Shown: positions 44,563-53,656, counted from the stretch's first letter. The stretch: DNA of 64,000 nt from Deltaproteobacteria bacterium (GCA_024102635.1 JAGFJO010000082.1:1-64000); one strand, 5' to 3'. The notes: generated by a model from the letters alone, not told the origin. Program-made: numbers and translations.

Positions 44563-46440
44563 ATGAAAATATTCAAATCCTTCATTTTATCTTTCTGTCT
44601 ATTGATTGCATCCCCTGCCTTCGCGCAGAGCCCTACTTGTGAAGTATCATCCATCCTGACAGAGCTTGATTCGGGCGTTAGCTTACAACGCAAAGCCATA
44701 ATGAACGGCCTAAGAAACCTTAGAGCCATCTCTAAGAAAGAGAGACGTTTTGCAAGGAAGAGTACTACCGCTGCTGATACCGCTTATAATAATGCGCTCA
44801 GAATAGTGCTCTCGGTGCCTTTTGAAATTCAGTCCTGCCAGTCTGACAGCGCCTGTAGCAAAGTAAATTTCACTGCATCAACAGCGGCCTACACTCAGGC
44901 TTCGTCGGCTCTAAAAAAACTTGCGGAAAAGGTCGCTACTAAACTCTCAAAGTCAAAAGGCACTCGCGCAGTGAAATCGGCCAAGAAGCTGAGAAATAAA
45001 TCTACCAAGCTTTATAACGCAAACCTAAACGGGACAGCGGCGTTGCACGCAATGGATTGTTCGGGAGGAAAGGGTATCGTTCCGACCCCGATTCCGACTA
45101 TTCAGCCCACAGTTAATCCGGAGGACAATCCGCTTCTTCGCACTATGGCCGGGCACTGGAACCATGTAGCGATAAATGCCAGCGGTTTCGACCATACGGC
45201 ACTTGGGACGAAAGAGCAGCTGGGACCGGTCAGATCCGCAAGGGCTATGGCGATAGTGCACATAGCGATATTTGATGCGGTGAACGCAGCTACCGGACAG
45301 CGCTACGAGCCGTATTTGCTTAACGAAACTAGGCCCGGCGCTTCGGTAGACGCCGCCATTGCCTATGCATCCTATGAGACTTTATCTAAGCTTTATCCGT
45401 CGCAAGCAAGCGACTTCGCCAAAGAGCTCTTAACGGACTTGGCAGGTATTCCCAATGATCAGGCCAAAGAGGACGGGATCCACCTTGGAAAGGAAGCCGC
45501 CAGATTAATCCTTGCTGATCGCGCAAACGACGGCTCCGACGCGCTGTCTCAAGATGAGCCTTATGAATTCAGGGAAGGGCCCGGGTTCTGGAGCATTGAT
45601 CCGATTAACCCCGATCAAACTCCGCTTGGCGCCAACTGGTACAAGGTACGCCCCTTTATTATCCCAAGCGCCTCGGTCGTGCGTTCAAAGCCGTTCCCGG
45701 CGCTGACCAGTGACGAGTATGCGGAAGCTTATGCCGAAGTTCTCCGGCTTGGTGGTGACGGAAAGACCACTCCGACTGAGAGAACTCAGGACCAAACTGA
45801 GGCAGGAATATTCTGGGCTTACGATGGCACTCCCTCACTTTGTGCCCCGCCCAAGCTCTTCAATCAGATTGCGATGCATATCGCCAATCAGGAAGGTCTG
45901 ACGGATGTCGTAGAGCTTACCCGCATGCTGGCTCTTGTAAACGTGTCCATGGCCGATGCAGGGTTAGCCTCATGGGAGACAAAGTATCACTACAACATCT
46001 GGCGCCCAATTACCGCGATTCGTCAGGGGCACTTGGATAATAATCCGAACACACCTCGAATAGAAAATTGGACGCCCCTTGGCGCGCCTGCCTCAAATCT
46101 TAGCGGTCCAAACTTTACGCCGCCTTTTCCGGCATATGTTTCGGGGCATGCCACCTTTGGCGGAGCCGTATTTCAAACACTAAGGAATATACTAGGCACC
46201 GACAACATCAGCTTTACCTTCGTCTCTGATGAAATGAACGGCATCACTCCTGGTAATGACGGAGTGGTCCGCCCCAAAAAGCCCCGCTCATTCAAGACGC
46301 TCTCGCAAGCGGAAGAGGAGAACGGTCAGAGCCGCATCTACTTAGGAATTCATTGGAGCTTTGATAAGACCGAAGGGATTAAGATGGGCAGGACTGTTGC
46401 CAATTATATTCTCCTTAATCGGTTCAGGCCCAGAAATTAG
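44563..46440 (+). CDS. Vanadium-dependent haloperoxidase-family protein with helical N-terminal module
   Basis: The product has about 625 residues. A signal peptide (about 1-22) is followed by a Lys/Ser/Ala-rich helical module (about 24-165) and a PTPIPTIQPT linker. A PAP2/vanadium chloroperoxidase domain follows from about 190 on. Vanadate-site motifs are present: K474, WRP (480-482), SGH (527-529), SR (590-591) and the catalytic-type His in LGIHWSFD. Such enzymes oxidise halides with peroxide, or in relatives hydrolyse phosphate; the activity of this copy is not proven. The GTG just before the ATG could also start. It is probably exported. Confidence 0.82.
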   Translation: MKIFKSFILSFCLLIASPAFAQSPTCEVSSILTELDSGVSLQRKAIMNGLRNLRAISKKERRFARKSTTAADTAYNNALRIVLSVPFEIQSCQSDSACSKVNFTASTAAYTQASSALKKLAEKVATKLSKSKGTRAVKSAKKLRNKSTKLYNANLNGTAALHAMDCSGGKGIVPTPIPTIQPTVNPEDNPLLRTMAGHWNHVAINASGFDHTALGTKEQLGPVRSARAMAIVHIAIFDAVNAATGQRYEPYLLNETRPGASVDAAIAYASYETLSKLYPSQASDFAKELLTDLAGIPNDQAKEDGIHLGKEAARLILADRANDGSDALSQDEPYEFREGPGFWSIDPINPDQTPLGANWYKVRPFIIPSASVVRSKPFPALTSDEYAEAYAEVLRLGGDGKTTPTERTQDQTEAGIFWAYDGTPSLCAPPKLFNQIAMHIANQEGLTDVVELTRMLALVNVSMADAGLASWETKYHYNIWRPITAIRQGHLDNNPNTPRIENWTPLGAPASNLSGPNFTPPFPAYVSGHATFGGAVFQTLRNILGTDNISFTFVSDEMNGITPGNDGVVRPKKPRSFKTLSQAEEENGQSRIYLGIHWSFDKTEGIKMGRTVANYILLNRFRPRN

Positions 46441-46444
46441 CTCC

Positions 46445-46461
46445 GTCACTCCTTGAGTGAC
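46445..46461 (+). terminator. Short hairpin after haloperoxidase gene
   Basis: GTCACTC (46445-46451) and GAGTGAC (46455-46461) flank CTT immediately after the stop codon. No U-run follows. A TTATCGGTCA motif occurs 13 bases later. Confidence 0.4.
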
Positions 46462-46513
46462 AACCGCCAGGAACTTATCGGTCAAAATAGCTTGGATGTT
46501 CGATTGTAGGAAG

Positions 46514-47158
46514 CTAGCGGGCGATAGCTAAGTTACGCCACTCTTTCTTGCCGCTACCTAGGCTCCATAGTCCCAGCTTGCCTGTCTTGATGCGAATATC
46601 GCTTGAATCGGAGCAATCGATCTGCCAGCCGGGCTCTTTGCCGTTTATCCTCCAAACTTTCGCCCGAATGCGGGTGCTCTTTTTCGTAGTTCTTACCATA
46701 ACCTTAAAATTATACCATTTGCCTGGCGAAGGAGCGACTTCGGTATCTATATCCCCCTCAGTTATATTCTGAATTCCGTCTGGATGCGGGGCAATTTTGA
46801 AAGAGGGATCTCCGGGGAAAGAGCGCAGTCTGTAGTACTGATCCTCTGATGGATACTTTGAGTGAAATGTTACGCCAATTCCCCCATCTGCATTAGCAAT
46901 GCGGAACTGCCCTGAGTACGTGTAGTTCTTCAATGCCTGAAAAGGCTTTGCCTTGTAGTGAGCATGGATATTCGTCTCTTCCGACTTAGTGCTGATGACT
47001 CTCCCGAATTTGAAAAGTCCCTTAGCTTTTTCCAGGCTGTTGGAGGCAGCGGTGCTAATCCACTCCTTCTTATCGGTGGAAAGATTCTGAGCCGATACCT
47101 TAGTAGAGAGAGTAACTACTAAAAGGCCTGTGATTAGAAATGTACCTAGCTTGTTCAT
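46514..47158 (-). CDS. Secreted concanavalin-A/LamG-fold-like protein
   Basis: The product has 214 residues from the ATG at 47158, with GGGAGA upstream. A signal peptide (about 1-24) precedes a beta-sandwich of the lectin/LamG or DUF1080 type. The motifs are NYTYSGQFRIANADGGIGVTF, YYRLRSFPGD, PGKWYNFKVMVRTT, RIRAKVWRINGKE and IKTGKLGLWSLGSGKKEWRNLAI. This fold binds or cleaves carbohydrates, but no clear catalytic acid is identifiable. It is probably extracellular or periplasmic. Confidence 0.75.
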   Translation of the reverse strand: MNKLGTFLITGLLVVTLSTKVSAQNLSTDKKEWISTAASNSLEKAKGLFKFGRVISTKSEETNIHAHYKAKPFQALKNYTYSGQFRIANADGGIGVTFHSKYPSEDQYYRLRSFPGDPSFKIAPHPDGIQNITEGDIDTEVAPSPGKWYNFKVMVRTTKKSTRIRAKVWRINGKEPGWQIDCSDSSDIRIKTGKLGLWSLGSGKKEWRNLAIAR

Positions 47159-47306
47159 GTGTTCTCCCAACGGGCAATAGATCGCCACTAATGGCGATCT
47201 AATGAGTAACTATTTAGACCAACTACATCCTATAACTAGCACGCGTATTGCCCTTGGAGCCATCCCATTAAGTAAAGCCGGAGTTGAAACGTAGGGAGAG
47301 CTTTAA

Positions 47307-47720
47307 TTAGTCCACATTGTGCGCTGTCAAAAACATCGACTTCTCAAGGGCCGTGAAAAATTGCTGGTAGGGGAGAGGATCCGAAACAGGGTGAATGTTG
47401 TATTGGGCGTTTGCCCGTATCAGGGTTTGAGTGCTCCCCCGAGGCCTGGCTGTGACTGTCATTCGAAGCCGATAGCCATCGAGTTTAGTACCGCTAACCG
47501 ATCCGAGACCGTGATCGGCCTTGTCTATTACGAATCACAAATCTGGAAGAGTAGAAATTATCGTCCGCAGCGTCTTACATTGATCGGTGGTATCGAAGGC
47601 GCGAGTCAGAATCTGCAGCAGGGCTACCTGAGACTGGTCGCTATCTAAAATCCTATCCCGGTTGTTAACGCAGCTTGAAAAGATCGCCGCGATTGCGGCA
47701 TAAAGAATAATTCGTTTCAT
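47307..47720 (-). pseudogene. Lipoprotein paralogue interrupted by an in-frame TGA
   Basis: The frame starts at 47720 (ATG; lipobox IFSSC), reads 61 codons, meets TGA at 47537-47535, and then continues in the same frame to TAA at 47307-47309. The second part (VIDKADHGLGSVSG.., RMTVTARPRG, NAQYNIHPV, QQFFTALEKSMFLTAHNVD) follows the family pattern of the neighbour gene at 47733 (GFNIDESETELGV, EKLSKSVFLEAHSI). The neighbour has Gly (GGA-like) where this copy has TGA, so one base change explains the break. The protein is probably lost. It is the third member of a lipoprotein cluster. Confidence 0.78.
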
Positions 47721-47732
47721 CTATTCTCCTGC

Positions 47733-48254
47733 TTATATTGAATGGGCTTCTAAAAACACGGACTTCGACAATTTCTCTAAAAATTCCTGATAGACCTCCG
47801 GATCCTCAATGCTTTCTGTTTTTGAGATCTCGTTCCGTGTGTTCCAAACAATTCTTTGAAAGGTGACTCGAAGGCTCGTGGAGTTCTCGTGCTGCGCAGA
47901 AACAACCGATGCCCGGATCTTTTGCTCTTTGTCGACGTCTACTCGGGTATTGAATATGATCGCAAAAACAACGGCTCCGACAACTTGTCCGGCATCGGTG
48001 GCATCACGACTCTTCGATCCCACTATTACACCCAGCTCAGTCTCTGATTCATCGATGTTAAATCCGAGATCCTGAAGCACAGCAGCCGATGCCTGAAGGA
48101 GATCTTTCTCTTTAGCGGTGTCAAAGCGCCTGGTCTGGAGCTGCCGCAGCGCCAAGCTCTCTGGTTGCAGCATTAGCGCATCTCTCGGAATACGCGGGGT
48201 GCAAGCCGGCAGGGAGAATGCGATCAGCAACATCATTAGAAAGGGGCGTGCCAT
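47733..48254 (-). CDS. Putative lipoprotein (LALRQLQTRRFDT family)
   Basis: The product has 173 residues from the ATG at 48254. Lipobox SLPAC is followed by ESLALRQLQTRRFDTAKEKDLLQASAAVLQDLGFNIDESE, then a hydrophobic GQVVGAVVFAIIF segment and KIRASVVSAQHENSTSLRVTFQRIVWNT. This family of outer-membrane-type lipoproteins is common in marine and delta-type proteobacteria and often occurs in tandem copies. The role is unknown. The start overlaps the stop of the BamE-like gene, so translation is coupled. Confidence 0.85.
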   Translation of the reverse strand: MARPFLMMLLIAFSLPACTPRIPRDALMLQPESLALRQLQTRRFDTAKEKDLLQASAAVLQDLGFNIDESETELGVIVGSKSRDATDAGQVVGAVVFAIIFNTRVDVDKEQKIRASVVSAQHENSTSLRVTFQRIVWNTRNEISKTESIEDPEVYQEFLEKLSKSVFLEAHSI

Positions 48255-48256
48255 CA

Positions 48257-48706
48257 CTAGAACCTCGAGGTATGGTATGCGAAATCTCTAACTTTGCCTT
48301 GTTCGTTGAACTTGATGATGACAGTAAGGGTACGCTGTGACCTGGAGCTAGCACCGGACCCCGCAGAGTATCCAGTGCTCCCTGCGCCGCCGAGCAATCC
48401 CGCACCTACAGGGCCTCCGCCAAGTATAAGGGCAGAGACTCCTCCGCTATCGGAGGAGTAAACATTATCGGTAGCAATCTTATCATAGATCCATACCTCC
48501 CGGCGTTGCTCGTCGGTGCTCACAATATTAGGGGAGCCAAGGACAGCCGCAACGTCCGCTCCCGACATTCCGACCCGTATCTCGCGTTGGACCTTTCCTA
48601 CCGTAAGATCAGCATCAGCCGATACGGCTTGGCGGTGATGCTGTGCAGAGCTGCAGCCGCTGATCACTAATACAACGGAAAGTGTCACGAGAGTAATTAG
48701 TTTCAT
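48257..48706 (-). CDS. BamE/SmpA-like lipoprotein
   Basis: The product has 149 residues from the ATG at 48706. Lipobox VISGC is followed by an SmpA/OmlA-type domain: VGKVQREIRVGMSGADVAAVLGSPN, then REVWIYDKI and the strands RTLTVIIKFNEQGKVRDFAYHTSRF. A Gly-rich stretch (GGGPVGAGLLGGAGSTG) sits between the strands. BamE belongs to the outer-membrane beta-barrel assembly machine; this copy may be a divergent relative with a different role. It begins a three-gene lipoprotein operon. Confidence 0.75.
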   Translation of the reverse strand: MKLITLVTLSVVLVISGCSSAQHHRQAVSADADLTVGKVQREIRVGMSGADVAAVLGSPNIVSTDEQRREVWIYDKIATDNVYSSDSGGVSALILGGGPVGAGLLGGAGSTGYSAGSGASSRSQRTLTVIIKFNEQGKVRDFAYHTSRF

Positions 48707-49014
48707 TGGAATAGCCTGATAGGTAATTTGCCACCGGTGGAATGCATCAAGAGTATGCATTAACAGGTGAATCGGAGTTAGTCCAGTCAAAATTTCTTAT
48801 ATGTCACCGTGTGGTGAACGTGTAACGCCAGGGCTACCCTATCATGCTGCTGCCCGGTAGCTTCTGGGTCGGCTCTTTCAGATTCGGGGGAACCACCCTA
48901 CCGCCAAAGTCGTATTCTCTTGGCATAGAATCTGCAAAGTTGAAGTTATTCAGCTTATTTGCTGTATTGCGACAGCCGTCCCGCCGAGATATCTCCCCGG
49001 GATAGCGAATGTAA

Positions 49015-52000
49015 ATGGTGCTTGTTGTTGTCATGCGAAATTCTCTTACTGCTTTCAGAATCTGCACCTGCATAGTCTTCGGCTTCCTATTGCTGACAGC
49101 GAGCCCTCTTGAGGCTCAGGTTTTCCCCGGTGCTGAATGGGATGTGCGCACGCCTTCCGAGGTTAATCTCGATGACGCAAAACTCAATCAGTTCATCTCG
49201 AATGTTGGTGGACAGGGGTGCATTATAAAGGACGGCTATCTTGTGAAGAGTTGGGGATCGTTATCAGCAAAGGCTGATTGGGCCTCAGCTTTCAAGCCCG
49301 TTACAAGCACACTATTAATGTTCGCCCTCAAGGAAGGATTGATCTCTTCTGTCGATGCTGCTGTTGATCCATTTGTCATCGATGCAATCGGTAAGGGGCT
49401 CAAACCTGAGGATCAAGTGATGACGTTCAATCATTTGGCCAACATGGTGAGCGGATATGCACTCCCTGAGCTGCCGGGCGCCAGATGGGGGTATAATGAT
49501 TATGCAATTAAACTCTATTCCTTGGCACTCTTTAACGGCGCGTTCGATGAGACGGCCAATACGGCAGCGCTAAATCCCGGGAGGCTTGGAGTGTTGGGAT
49601 TCCAGGATGGATCGCTTTATAGTTCACGCGGAGGATTTGGCATCTCGACCTCACCGCGCGATATGGCTCGTATAGGGTGGTTCTGGCTTAATAAAGGAAG
49701 GTGGCGAAATGAGCAGATGCTTCCCAGCGCATACTTCGATAGCTATATGCGTCCGGTTGTGCCCAGCACGACGGTACGAACTGCCGGTGGACTTGATGAT
49801 TACCTGGCAGTAGGAACCATAGGAGGGGGCACAAATCAGACTCAACACGGACCGGGCCGATACGGATATGGATGGTGGTTTAACTCTGCGGTAAATGGAG
49901 TGCGCACCTGGCCTGATGCTCCCCCTGACACCTTCCAAGCCAACGGACATTTCGACCGTGAGATAGTAACCGTAATCCCGAGCCTTGGTATGGTCGTAGC
50001 CGCTCGCGGAAGTTGGGGCAGTTTTGACCCGGGCAATGCATCAGCGGGAATGAATCTTAATCTTAAGCTTCTTAAAGATGCAGTACTGAGCGGCCCTCTG
50101 CCCGGACAGATAAGAGTGCATCCTCAGGACCCGTCTCAACTGGTCTATAACCGCGACAACAATCAAGATGGAGAGCTCGATCCGTTCTTCATGAGCGGGC
50201 CGGGCGATCCCGAGGACTTCCTCTATAGAGGAACGCGGCAACCCGATGGGACACGGAGCGGCGATCAGTTAAACTTAATAAATAAGCTCACAGGTACGAG
50301 TGCGAACTCTATCTATTTTCAAGCTATCCGTTCGCATGGTGGCGACGGAGCGGCAGACCACAACCCTTTCATAAACTCTAATCCGGCAAACCCACTTGAT
50401 GAAGATATTTTAAACCAGTGGGAGACTTGGCTGAGCGCCATGGATAATCAAGGGGTAGTGGCCTACTTTTTCTTCTATGATGATGCCGTTAAAGTTGCGG
50501 CAAATCTTGGCTGGCCGCTTGATTCTTCGGGAGATCTTCACCCTCAAGAGCGATATTTCATTGAGGCACTTGTTAATCGCTTCAAGCACCACAAACACCT
50601 CGTCTGGGTAATTATGGAGGAAGTGGAGGAGATGGGAAGTGATTATGTGCCGCACGCCAAAAAGATCGCCGATGTAGTCCGTAAGGCCGATACCCATGCC
50701 CATCCGATCGCCGTCCACAGGCTAAGCAAATTGACTTTTACGGAGTTTGCCGACGATCCGAACATCGATCAGTTCGCAATCCAGTACAATGTCAACACCG
50801 CCGAGCTCCTTCATCAAGGAATGTTGACGGCACGCAACAACGCCTCCGGCCGCTATAGCATCAATATGGCGGAAGCCGCGGGGCATTACTCCTCCGATCG
50901 TGCATCAGTGAGGCATAAGAGCTGGGCGGCAGCGATGGGAGGAGCGCATGTGATGGTATACAATATGAACATCGCCAGTACTCCGCTGGATCACTTGAGG
51001 GATGCTGGTAGGCTCAGAGTATTCATGGAAGCGACTGATTTTTACAAAATGGCGCCGCGTGATGATTTAGCCTACGGCGGCACGCAGTACCTCTTAGCCT
51101 CACCTGCGAGCGCTTACATTGCGTATGCCTCTTCAAGTCAAGGTTCACTCGGCGTGCGTCAACTAGCGAGCGGTCGCTATAATTTATTCTGGTTTAGTCC
51201 CGCTACAGGTGCTTCTGTGGTCCAATCCGATACTATTGTTACCGGTGGAGACACTACTTTTACGGTCCCAGCTGTAATTGGCAGCGAAGTAGCTCTGTAT
51301 ATAAAAAGGGAGGGCGCCTCTCCTCCCGCTACACCAACCGCTACTCCTACGGCCACAAGAACAGCTACCCGAACACCCACCCGTACTGCTACGGCAACAA
51401 GAACAGCAACTAGGACCGCTGTCAGCACGGCAACTCCCACCGCCACCCGAACCGCTGCTAGGACGGCTACCCCAACAGCCACTCCCACTAGAACTCCTAC
51501 ATACACTCAAACCGCTACGCCAGCTCTAACAGTTACACCGACCGCAACGGCCTCAGCGACCGCTACCACCATGGTGGAGCGCCCCTCCGGCACTCCGACT
51601 CCAATTACCGTTTCGACCGGATCTCCCACTCCTATTGAAACCGTTCCAGGAGATTATCAGAAAACAAAGATCTGTTCAGACTATGATGGTGACGGCCAAA
51701 GCGATATCGCGTTGATCGAACGCTCGGGCAGCTCGCATCGTTTCCATATAAAGTTGTCGAAAAGCGGAAAAGAGACGTTCGCTCAGTTTGGAGAAGCAGG
51801 CTCCGTTCCGATCTCCGCGGACTATGACGGGGACGGAAAAACGGATTTAGGATTCATTACACCGGGCCGGGAGCTGAAGTGGTCGTTTGCAAACTTAAAG
51901 GCAAAAAAGGTTAGAACGTTTGTATTCGGGAATTCGGGTGATCTCGCGTTAAGCGGATGCGATATTGATGGCGACGGAGGCGATGATCTGGCTGTTATAT

Positions 52001-52587
52001 CAAAAGGAAAAAACCTAAGGTATTTCAACACCACCACGATGAAGGGGAAGAGGATCAAGCTTCCACATATGATAAGAAATGCAAGGGAAATCTTATGCTC
52101 GGAAATGAACGGAAGCCCCGGAGATGAGCTTATAATGCTCGCCAAAGTGCCGGGTACCGGCAGCGTAGCGGGCGGCAGGAGCTTCGCGCTACACACTTAT
52201 TCTACCGCAAAGAATCTTAAGGGGGCGGGCACTGGCCTAGTTCGGGAAAGAGAGCAGTTACTGACAGCGCGACCGCTATCGCTAGTTTCAACCAGCTTGG
52301 ACGGCAAAACGCCGCTATTAGGAATAATCGAGAAGGCTGGCAAGGGGTTTCTGAAGCTTTCTTTTCTTTCGGGCGACTCGGTTGAAAAGGTATTCGACAT
52401 CCCCCGCTTCACTCAGCTCTTTATTCATCGAACTATAGGAGGGGAGGGGGTGACGTTGTTGACAAAGCGTTCTGCCTTGTTGCGACTGGACTTTAGGGAC
52501 GAAGACCCCAAGGTGCTTGAGTTCGAAAATCAGTTGCCTGAGCTGTTCGAATTGCTGACCTGTCCTGCAATCATTTCTGTGCGATAG
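49015..52587 (+). CDS. Secreted beta-lactamase-fold/glycosidase-like/FG-GAP fusion
   Basis: The product has 1190 residues. A signal peptide precedes a serine beta-lactamase/penicillin-binding-like domain at about 40-370: SxxK at S91-K94, Tyr160 in the WGYNDY motif, GYGWW and the NGHFDREIVTVIP strand. Residues about 375-765 resemble the apiosidase-like TIM barrel (DUF4038) with its collagen-binding-type C-terminal strand (FRxx then QYLLASPASAYIAYASS). A Thr/Pro/Arg linker (TPTATRTATRT) occupies about 768-878. Three calcium-loop-bearing FG-GAP-like repeats (DYDGDGQSD, DYDGDGKTD, DIDGDGGDD) end the protein. An internal ATG at 49033 could also start. Fusing two hydrolase folds is unusual. It is probably extracellular. 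Confidence 0.75.
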   Translation: MVLVVVMRNSLTAFRICTCIVFGFLLLTASPLEAQVFPGAEWDVRTPSEVNLDDAKLNQFISNVGGQGCIIKDGYLVKSWGSLSAKADWASAFKPVTSTLLMFALKEGLISSVDAAVDPFVIDAIGKGLKPEDQVMTFNHLANMVSGYALPELPGARWGYNDYAIKLYSLALFNGAFDETANTAALNPGRLGVLGFQDGSLYSSRGGFGISTSPRDMARIGWFWLNKGRWRNEQMLPSAYFDSYMRPVVPSTTVRTAGGLDDYLAVGTIGGGTNQTQHGPGRYGYGWWFNSAVNGVRTWPDAPPDTFQANGHFDREIVTVIPSLGMVVAARGSWGSFDPGNASAGMNLNLKLLKDAVLSGPLPGQIRVHPQDPSQLVYNRDNNQDGELDPFFMSGPGDPEDFLYRGTRQPDGTRSGDQLNLINKLTGTSANSIYFQAIRSHGGDGAADHNPFINSNPANPLDEDILNQWETWLSAMDNQGVVAYFFFYDDAVKVAANLGWPLDSSGDLHPQERYFIEALVNRFKHHKHLVWVIMEEVEEMGSDYVPHAKKIADVVRKADTHAHPIAVHRLSKLTFTEFADDPNIDQFAIQYNVNTAELLHQGMLTARNNASGRYSINMAEAAGHYSSDRASVRHKSWAAAMGGAHVMVYNMNIASTPLDHLRDAGRLRVFMEATDFYKMAPRDDLAYGGTQYLLASPASAYIAYASSSQGSLGVRQLASGRYNLFWFSPATGASVVQSDTIVTGGDTTFTVPAVIGSEVALYIKREGASPPATPTATPTATRTATRTPTRTATATRTATRTAVSTATPTATRTAARTATPTATPTRTPTYTQTATPALTVTPTATASATATTMVERPSGTPTPITVSTGSPTPIETVPGDYQKTKICSDYDGDGQSDIALIERSGSSHRFHIKLSKSGKETFAQFGEAGSVPISADYDGDGKTDLGFITPGRELKWSFANLKAKKVRTFVFGNSGDLALSGCDIDGDGGDDLAVISKGKNLRYFNTTTMKGKRIKLPHMIRNAREILCSEMNGSPGDELIMLAKVPGTGSVAGGRSFALHTYSTAKNLKGAGTGLVREREQLLTARPLSLVSTSLDGKTPLLGIIEKAGKGFLKLSFLSGDSVEKVFDIPRFTQLFIHRTIGGEGVTLLTKRSALLRLDFRDEDPKVLEFENQLPELFELLTCPAIISVR

Positions 52588-52607
52588 TCGTAATTGAATA
52601 GAGCCAC

Positions 52608-52964
52608 TTATTCGGTAAAGAACATATCAGTGTTTTCTCTGTCGATAGGATTCCAGAGGTAGACCTCCTGGCCGATGGCGATTACGACAATGGCCTTGGG
52701 CTTAGTCAGGTACAATTCATTACTAAGAGAGGTCGACTCGTTGATCTCCTTAAAATGAACTGAGAAGGATGTCCCCTGAGCGCGGAGCTTCTCTACCAGC
52801 TTTGCAGCGGAGTATCTCTCGGCATCCGAGCTTTTTGCGGAAAACAGTTCAGATATCAGATTGAAAGCTGAAAAGGCTTTGCTATTGGCGAAGGGCTTAT
52901 CTTCGGCGCATAAGGAGGCCGGTGCGAATGTCAAAACGATTGCCGCTGTTATCCTATAAAGCAT
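52608..52964 (-). CDS. Small secreted hypothetical protein
   Basis: The product has 118 residues from the ATG at 52964, chosen for the strong AAGGAGGGG upstream. A signal peptide ends about SLCAED, followed by a mixed helical and strand domain with FSVHFKEINESTSL and a C-terminal AIVVIAIGQEVYLWNP. No family is recognised. It is probably periplasmic. Confidence 0.65.
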   Translation of the reverse strand: MLYRITAAIVLTFAPASLCAEDKPFANSKAFSAFNLISELFSAKSSDAERYSAAKLVEKLRAQGTSFSVHFKEINESTSLSNELYLTKPKAIVVIAIGQEVYLWNPIDRENTDMFFTE

Positions 52965-53148
52965 TGTCTGCCCCTCCTTGTTAATACGGAACCCCTTAGA
53001 ATTATTAGGCCGGATTCTTGAGAATTTCACAAAAAAAGTTGGCGCAAAATACGATTTTTTCGATCTTTAGAGGAAACTTTCGATTGATACCGCCGAGAAT
53101 GGAAGTGGGTGCCCAAAAGGGCGCAATACTATCAGAAGAGAGGCAGAT

Positions 53149-53484
53149 ATGGCTCAGAAAGCACGCAGAAAGAAAGATCGCATAAGGGTAGGGGAAGTAA
53201 TCTCAATTACATCACTCTTTGGCACACCACCGGCGGGGATGTATCGTGTGGATGGAGTTGTTGGCGACTTTTTGATGTTGTCGGCAGGCAGGATTCGAGC
53301 AGGAATTTCACGAAAGCACATAAAGATTACCGCCCGGCACCTTCCCACGCCCGTTTCTTGGCATAAGCGTGAAATTGAGATTCTCAAGGAGAATGCCTGT
53401 GACTGTAACGAATGCAGGCAGCTCCTAGAGCAAAAAATGGCGCGGCCCGAAACGTTTGTAGAAGCAGGCCAACTGGTTCAGTAG
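53149..53484 (+). CDS. Small basic hypothetical protein
   Basis: The product has 111 residues with a Lys/Arg-rich N-terminus, a short beta-rich core (RVDGVVGDFLMLSAGRIRAGISRKHIKITAR) and a C-terminal helix containing CDCNEC. The Cys triplet could bind metal. RBS-like AGAGAGG precedes the ATG. No family is recognised. It could be nucleic-acid binding given its charge. Confidence 0.55.
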   Translation: MAQKARRKKDRIRVGEVISITSLFGTPPAGMYRVDGVVGDFLMLSAGRIRAGISRKHIKITARHLPTPVSWHKREIEILKENACDCNECRQLLEQKMARPETFVEAGQLVQ

Positions 53485-53656
53485 TCTCATTTACCCTTTG
53501 GGCTTTGGGAAGACTCTGTGCCGTTTGCAATGATGGAATAAACAAAACTGCACCGTTTACCACGCGGCTTCTTAATCGATACCGAGTTGACGAAGTAAAC
53601 AGCACTGCTTGTCGTCTTGCGGCCGTCTTGAAATTGTACTTATCGGGCATTTAGAG

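Noticed and set aside
47319-47648. Plus-strand 109-codon frame
   Set aside because: It is antisense to the interrupted lipoprotein gene, has no ribosome-binding site, and its composition is unlike real proteins here.
47307-47720. General recoding of UGA to Gly
   Set aside because: Many intact genes here end in TGA (for example ftsH at 39575), so the standard code applies. One TGA in a decaying paralogue does not support recoding.
51177-51510. Minus-strand Val/Ala and Ser/Cys repeat frames
   Set aside because: They are shadows of the Thr/Arg/Pro linker codons on the other strand.
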